Shown: piece after piece, positions 60,988 to 64,000 of the stretch | Position numbering within the stretch: position 1 is the first letter of the stretch | Layout of the letters: every line of letters begins with the position of its first letter | Origin: DASRBN01 sp035294305 | GTDB lineage: Bacteria; Chloroflexota; Ktedonobacteria; Ktedonobacterales; Ktedonobacteraceae | Length of the DNA stretch: 64,000 bases | Reading direction: 5' to 3' | NCBI GenBank assembly: GCA_035294305.1 | Contig: DATGLD010000048.1 | Coordinates: 1-64,000, forward strand | Made by a program: the position numbers and the translations under genes | The notes under the pieces: model-generated | The model's input: only the letters and a program-made list of their open reading frames with translations | Database searches by the model: none | Told to the model about the DNA's origin: nothing

Positions 60988-62037
60988 CTAGAAGTGATCT
61001 GGCGGCGGAGTCTGCCCATTGTAATCGCCTATCACGACTGCCGAGTAGGGCGCGTTCAGCTGGTCGGGACCATTGCCGACGATATTGGTCATACCGTACT
61101 GAAACTCAATATGCTTATTCGGATCGATGATGATAGCACGGTCGTTAAACTGATCGGCAATGCAGATATCTCCATCGTACAATTGCACTGCTCCGGTCGG
61201 ATTGGGATTGGGATTGCTGTTCTTTCCCTTGTTCGTGAAGTACTGGAATTCGACCTGCTTATCCTGCGTCACTTTGATGATGCGGTTGTTTCCAGAATCA
61301 ACGATGAGGGTATCGCCATCAGGAAGCCGGCTGGCAAAGGCGACGACGTTAAGCCCCTGGCTGTATTGCCACACAATATGCCCATCACGATCGATCTCGA
61401 TGACACGGTTGTTGTTCTCGTCGGCGATCAGGATATGACCGTTGGGCAGCAATTCAGCGCTATTGGGGCTATTTAGCGCGCCCGGGCCGGTCTTAGGCCC
61501 ATATGACCACACGATCTCCTTTTCCTTGTTGACCTCAATCACACGATTATTGCCCTGATCAACAATCAGGAAATCGTGATTGGGCAATTGAATAGCAAAA
61601 ACGGGAACGTTAAGGCGATTAAAACCCCGGCCAGTCTTCCCGGCTACTCCATACTGCCAGATAATGTTGCCACTCTGATCTACGACGATGACGCGGTTAT
61701 CAGGGCAATTGCTTGTGCCGGTGCCAGGGATGAGAGTGAGACCGCCAGCGAGGCGTTCAGCATCATTCGGCGCGATGATATGACCTGGGCCAGGAGAGCA
61801 ATCTTTGGGATCGCCTGTACCAAAGCTCCAGACGATGTTTTTATTGCGGTCGACTTCAATGACGCGATTGTTGAACTGGTCTGAAATAAGCACATTGCCG
61901 GGATTATTGAAGCCACCTCCCGATGCATGTGCCTGGCTAAGGTCTGTTCCGAGCAATGTAAATACGAGGCAGGATGTGAAGAGTGTTGTTACGATGACAA
62001 TGGTTAAAGCACCCTGGCGAAGTTTTGCGAAATACAT
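60988..62037 (-). CDS. Exported NHL/PQQ-like beta-propeller protein
   Basis: About 349 residues. The signal peptide ends near AHA-SGG. It contains at least five repeats of about 45 residues with the pattern N-R-V-I-E-V-D-x-x-x-x-I-V-W-x-(Y/F)-G, e.g. NRVIEVDRNKNIVWSFG, NRVIVVDQSGNIIWQYG and NRVIEIDRDGHIVWQYS. These form a propeller with a binding or scaffold role; no catalytic residues are evident. ATG 62037 with AAGGAG upstream is preferred over 62058. The ligand is unknown. Confidence 0.82.
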   Translation of the reverse strand: MYFAKLRQGALTIVIVTTLFTSCLVFTLLGTDLSQAHASGGGFNNPGNVLISDQFNNRVIEVDRNKNIVWSFGTGDPKDCSPGPGHIIAPNDAERLAGGLTLIPGTGTSNCPDNRVIVVDQSGNIIWQYGVAGKTGRGFNRLNVPVFAIQLPNHDFLIVDQGNNRVIEVNKEKEIVWSYGPKTGPGALNSPNSAELLPNGHILIADENNNRVIEIDRDGHIVWQYSQGLNVVAFASRLPDGDTLIVDSGNNRIIKVTQDKQVEFQYFTNKGKNSNPNPNPTGAVQLYDGDICIADQFNDRAIIIDPNKHIEFQYGMTNIVGNGPDQLNAPYSAVVIGDYNGQTPPPDHF

Positions 62038-62199
62038 AGAGCGAATCTCCTTCCCCAAAAGAGTATGGATTGACAGAGTATGACACCATTACTTACTACG
62101 TCGTCAGGTTACACACTGCCCGCTTGTTGGAAGAGCCGGTAAAATGTATTATGAAGAATAGACATGTACTGGTAGTTGGATGGTGGGAGGAGAAAGCTG

Positions 62200-62538
62200 A
62201 TGGAGAAGATGGAGAGGGCGGATGCTGCAAGTGAAGTCCCTGAGAGAAATACGCCGCGTAGTTATTTCATGGCCATCATCGCTGTACTGGGCGGAACGCT
62301 GCTGATGCCTCCATTTTCTCTTGTCTTTACCTGGATTGGAGCAATGCTGCTGGTGGTACTGATAGCAGCACTGCTTATTTACAGGACGAGGCGGGAGCAG
62401 AAATGGAGTCTGGGAAAGATTTTAGCAAGAGGGCATGCAACACTACAAGCGCAGAGGTATGATATTCCTCTCATTGGAGTGGGGCATAGAGGTCCGATTT
62501 ATCGCGCCCCAGGTGCGACTACTCCCAGGAGCCGGTAG
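62200..62538 (+). CDS. Small membrane protein of unknown function
   Basis: 112 residues from ATG 62200 (GGGAGGAG 7 nt upstream). Two hydrophobic helices (about residues 22-40 and 42-62) separated by a short loop, then a basic cytoplasmic tail. It overlaps the 3' end of the convergent helicase gene by 20 nt. No family recognised. Confidence 0.6.
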   Translation: MEKMERADAASEVPERNTPRSYFMAIIAVLGGTLLMPPFSLVFTWIGAMLLVVLIAALLIYRTRREQKWSLGKILARGHATLQAQRYDIPLIGVGHRGPIYRAPGATTPRSR

Positions 62539-64000
62539 CCGTCAGCCAATCCAGTATAATTTCGGGCATATGCGATACCTGGCCCTGCCGCTGAGAACAA
62601 TGGGGTAATGTATTCAGGATAGTAGCGCCGTATTCCTTTGAGATGACGCGCCGGTCGAAGAGGACAACGGCATTGCGCCGGTTGCCGCTCCAGGCAAGTC
62701 GATTAAGGGCGCGGCGCGTGCGCAAGGTGGCTATAGGAATGGTGACCTGATGCAGTTGGTCGGAGTATTGCTCCGCAATGGCTGCGAGGGGTGGGTCGTT
62801 GAGTACAGGCATGGGGAGACGCGAAATAAGCACGCAGGCAGGTGGACGGCTGACTTCCTCGATACCGTCCCAGAAGCTGCCCGCGCCGAGTAAGACGACC
62901 CGCTCCTGGTCTGAGAACAGTTGCCACAACTGTCTGGGCGAGCCATCGATGCCATGGCCGAGGACGAGGATACCCCGCGCCTCTAGCAAAGGCTTAACCG
63001 CTGCGTAGGAACTGCGCAGAGCGGCATACGAGGTGAAGAGTACGACCAGCTGGCCATCGAGCATAATGGCTAGCTGCGCGATGGCTTCATCGAGATGGCG
63101 CTGGTACTGGGGCATGTTTGGCTCTGGCACATCATTGGGCACGAACAGCAAGGTCTGCTCGCGGTGTTCGGTGACGACTGAAAGGGCCGGGCTGGCATCA
63201 GCATCAAGACCGAAGCGCCCGCGACAGTATGAGAAGTTGTTGTCTATGGAGAGGGCTGCACCGGCGAAAATAACAGCGGAACCGGGTGTCAATATATATC
63301 GTTTCAAGAGCGTGGAAGCCTGCACAAGCTGACCGTAGAGCACAGGTAAATTCTCGACCTGTACCGCCGGTGACAGAGCATTGGGCGAGGATGAGCCGGC
63401 AGAGACCGTATCTCCCGCACGCTGCTGCGCAAAAGGTAAGGGCGCGGGCGGAACTCGCAGCCAATAGACCATGGCCTCTTCCCTATTTACAGGATTACCG
63501 CCTCCACTCCCGTTTTCGCTCAAGCTAAAGGCCTGCTGGCCGAAGCGTTTTTGCGCAAGCAGGCGTTCCGCGATGGCAGCGAATTCCCAGGCAACCGAAT
63601 CGTCTTCTCCACCGCCGGGATCAAGGCGATGACGAGGGCGCTGCCTGGTAAGCATGATCTTTTCAGCCTCATGCGCGAGGTCAATGACCATCTGCAAGCG
63701 ATAGGCAGCTTGTTGCCACGCGTGTTCTACTTCCATCCAGCCCGCGACATTACGTACCTGGGAAGTGAGTCGCAAAGGCTGGTCGACGCGCTCGACGACT
63801 CGTGGATTCGCGGAACGCGATGCGTTATCCATCCTGGCCGCTTTGCCCTTATTGCTCGGACCGCCGGAATTGCCAGCGCTAGATACCTCCTGTATGAGTT
63901 GAGCAAGAGCGACAAAGAGGGTATCGATGGCTGCTCGCGCCTGGCGCAGAGTTTGAAACCAGCCAAGCATGCGACTGTCAAGTTCTGCTTTAGCTATCGT
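62519..64000 (-). CDS. DinG-like DNA helicase, C-terminal part (truncated by window edge)
   Basis: The reading frame is open to the window edge; the readable part is about 493 residues without N-terminus or stop upstream. C-terminal helicase features: VLFTSYAALRSSY (motif IV-like), VVLLGAGSFWDGIEEV (motif V region of DinG/XPD, G-S-F-W-E/D-G) and ALNRLAWSGNRRNAVVLFDRR (motif VI-like R-x-x-R). DinG proteins unwind 5'-3' forked DNA and RNA-DNA hybrids. The usual iron-sulfur cysteine cluster is not in this part and, if present, lies beyond the window. An unusual low-complexity stretch (GNSGGPSNKGK) interrupts the readable region. Confidence 0.75.
   Translation of the reverse strand, partial: TIAKAELDSRMLGWFQTLRQARAAIDTLFVALAQLIQEVSSAGNSGGPSNKGKAARMDNASRSANPRVVERVDQPLRLTSQVRNVAGWMEVEHAWQQAAYRLQMVIDLAHEAEKIMLTRQRPRHRLDPGGGEDDSVAWEFAAIAERLLAQKRFGQQAFSLSENGSGGGNPVNREEAMVYWLRVPPAPLPFAQQRAGDTVSAGSSSPNALSPAVQVENLPVLYGQLVQASTLLKRYILTPGSAVIFAGAALSIDNNFSYCRGRFGLDADASPALSVVTEHREQTLLFVPNDVPEPNMPQYQRHLDEAIAQLAIMLDGQLVVLFTSYAALRSSYAAVKPLLEARGILVLGHGIDGSPRQLWQLFSDQERVVLLGAGSFWDGIEEVSRPPACVLISRLPMPVLNDPPLAAIAEQYSDQLHQVTIPIATLRTRRALNRLAWSGNRRNAVVLFDRRVISKEYGATILNTLPHCSQRQGQVSHMPEIILDWLTATGSWE

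Overview
The window looks like a chromosomal segment of a heterotrophic Chloroflexota bacterium, most plausibly a Ktedonobacteria relative. This is an inference from gene content: many lipoprotein-type secreted glycosidases, a CofD-like (F420-type) enzyme beside nitroreductases, an archaeal-looking SHMT, a GTP-type PEPCK and short dispersed intergenic repeats. No rRNA, tRNA, CRISPR array, transposase or prophage gene was recognised. Both edge genes are cut: a PaaI-type thioesterase on the left and a DinG-like helicase on the right.

Layout. 0-9.3 kb: thioesterase, MFS exporter, Asp-box sialidase-like lipoprotein, then a five-gene membrane molybdoenzyme operon (NasA/NarB-like catalytic subunit, four-cluster ferredoxin, Rieske protein, b-type membrane subunit, small membrane protein) and a TetR regulator. 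The TetR promoter and the thioesterase promoter carry the same operator. 9.4-13.6 kb: GH26 and GH5 lipoproteins flanking an SHMT-family gene. 14-25.3 kb: an eight-gene minus-strand operon (two acyl-CoA ligases, CofD-like protein, nitroreductase, a 500-residue nitroreductase-like protein, a tandem pair of unknown paralogues, a small unknown protein) and a divergent SCP-x-type thiolase. Both have near-consensus promoters followed by the same 14-bp palindrome, and a TetR gene lies between them. This is the best candidate for an undescribed pathway. 25.4-28.8 kb: GntR regulator divergent from an aromatic hydroxylase and a VOC dioxygenase-like gene, with two TGGTATACCA operators between them. 28.8-32.3 kb: YifB/ComM ATPase, GlsB-type membrane protein and a GT9-like protein. 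32.4-38.9 kb: a tightly coupled set (KAS III/OleA-like, NAD-epimerase-like, metallo-beta-lactamase-fold hydrolase, F390-synthetase-like adenylate-forming enzyme) facing two tandem ceramide-glucosyltransferase-like enzymes, probably a lipid or glycolipid pathway. 39-44.8 kb: MFS, amidohydrolase and a GH65 phosphorylase with a structured leader. 44.8-52 kb: pyruvate dehydrogenase (E1 alpha, E1 beta, E2) led by a CBS-domain protein, PEPCK and a thiolase. 52-59.4 kb: an OmpR-type two-component system beside a nitrate/sulfonate/taurine-type ABC importer. The importer promoter has four GCRTAAAC repeats in an 11/21/11-bp register, the layout expected for an OmpR/PhoB-family regulator. 59.4-64 kb: small unknown proteins, a MOSC protein, an exported beta-propeller protein and the DinG-like helicase.

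Regulatory logic is unusually readable here. Three regulators (TetR, TetR, GntR) have palindromes that sit just after or over near-consensus sigma70 promoters, and a fourth (OmpR type) has a direct-repeat array. Several short intergenic repeats (GTAGGG-type and a REP-like element) sit between genes and in at least three cases supply the stop codon of the neighbouring gene.
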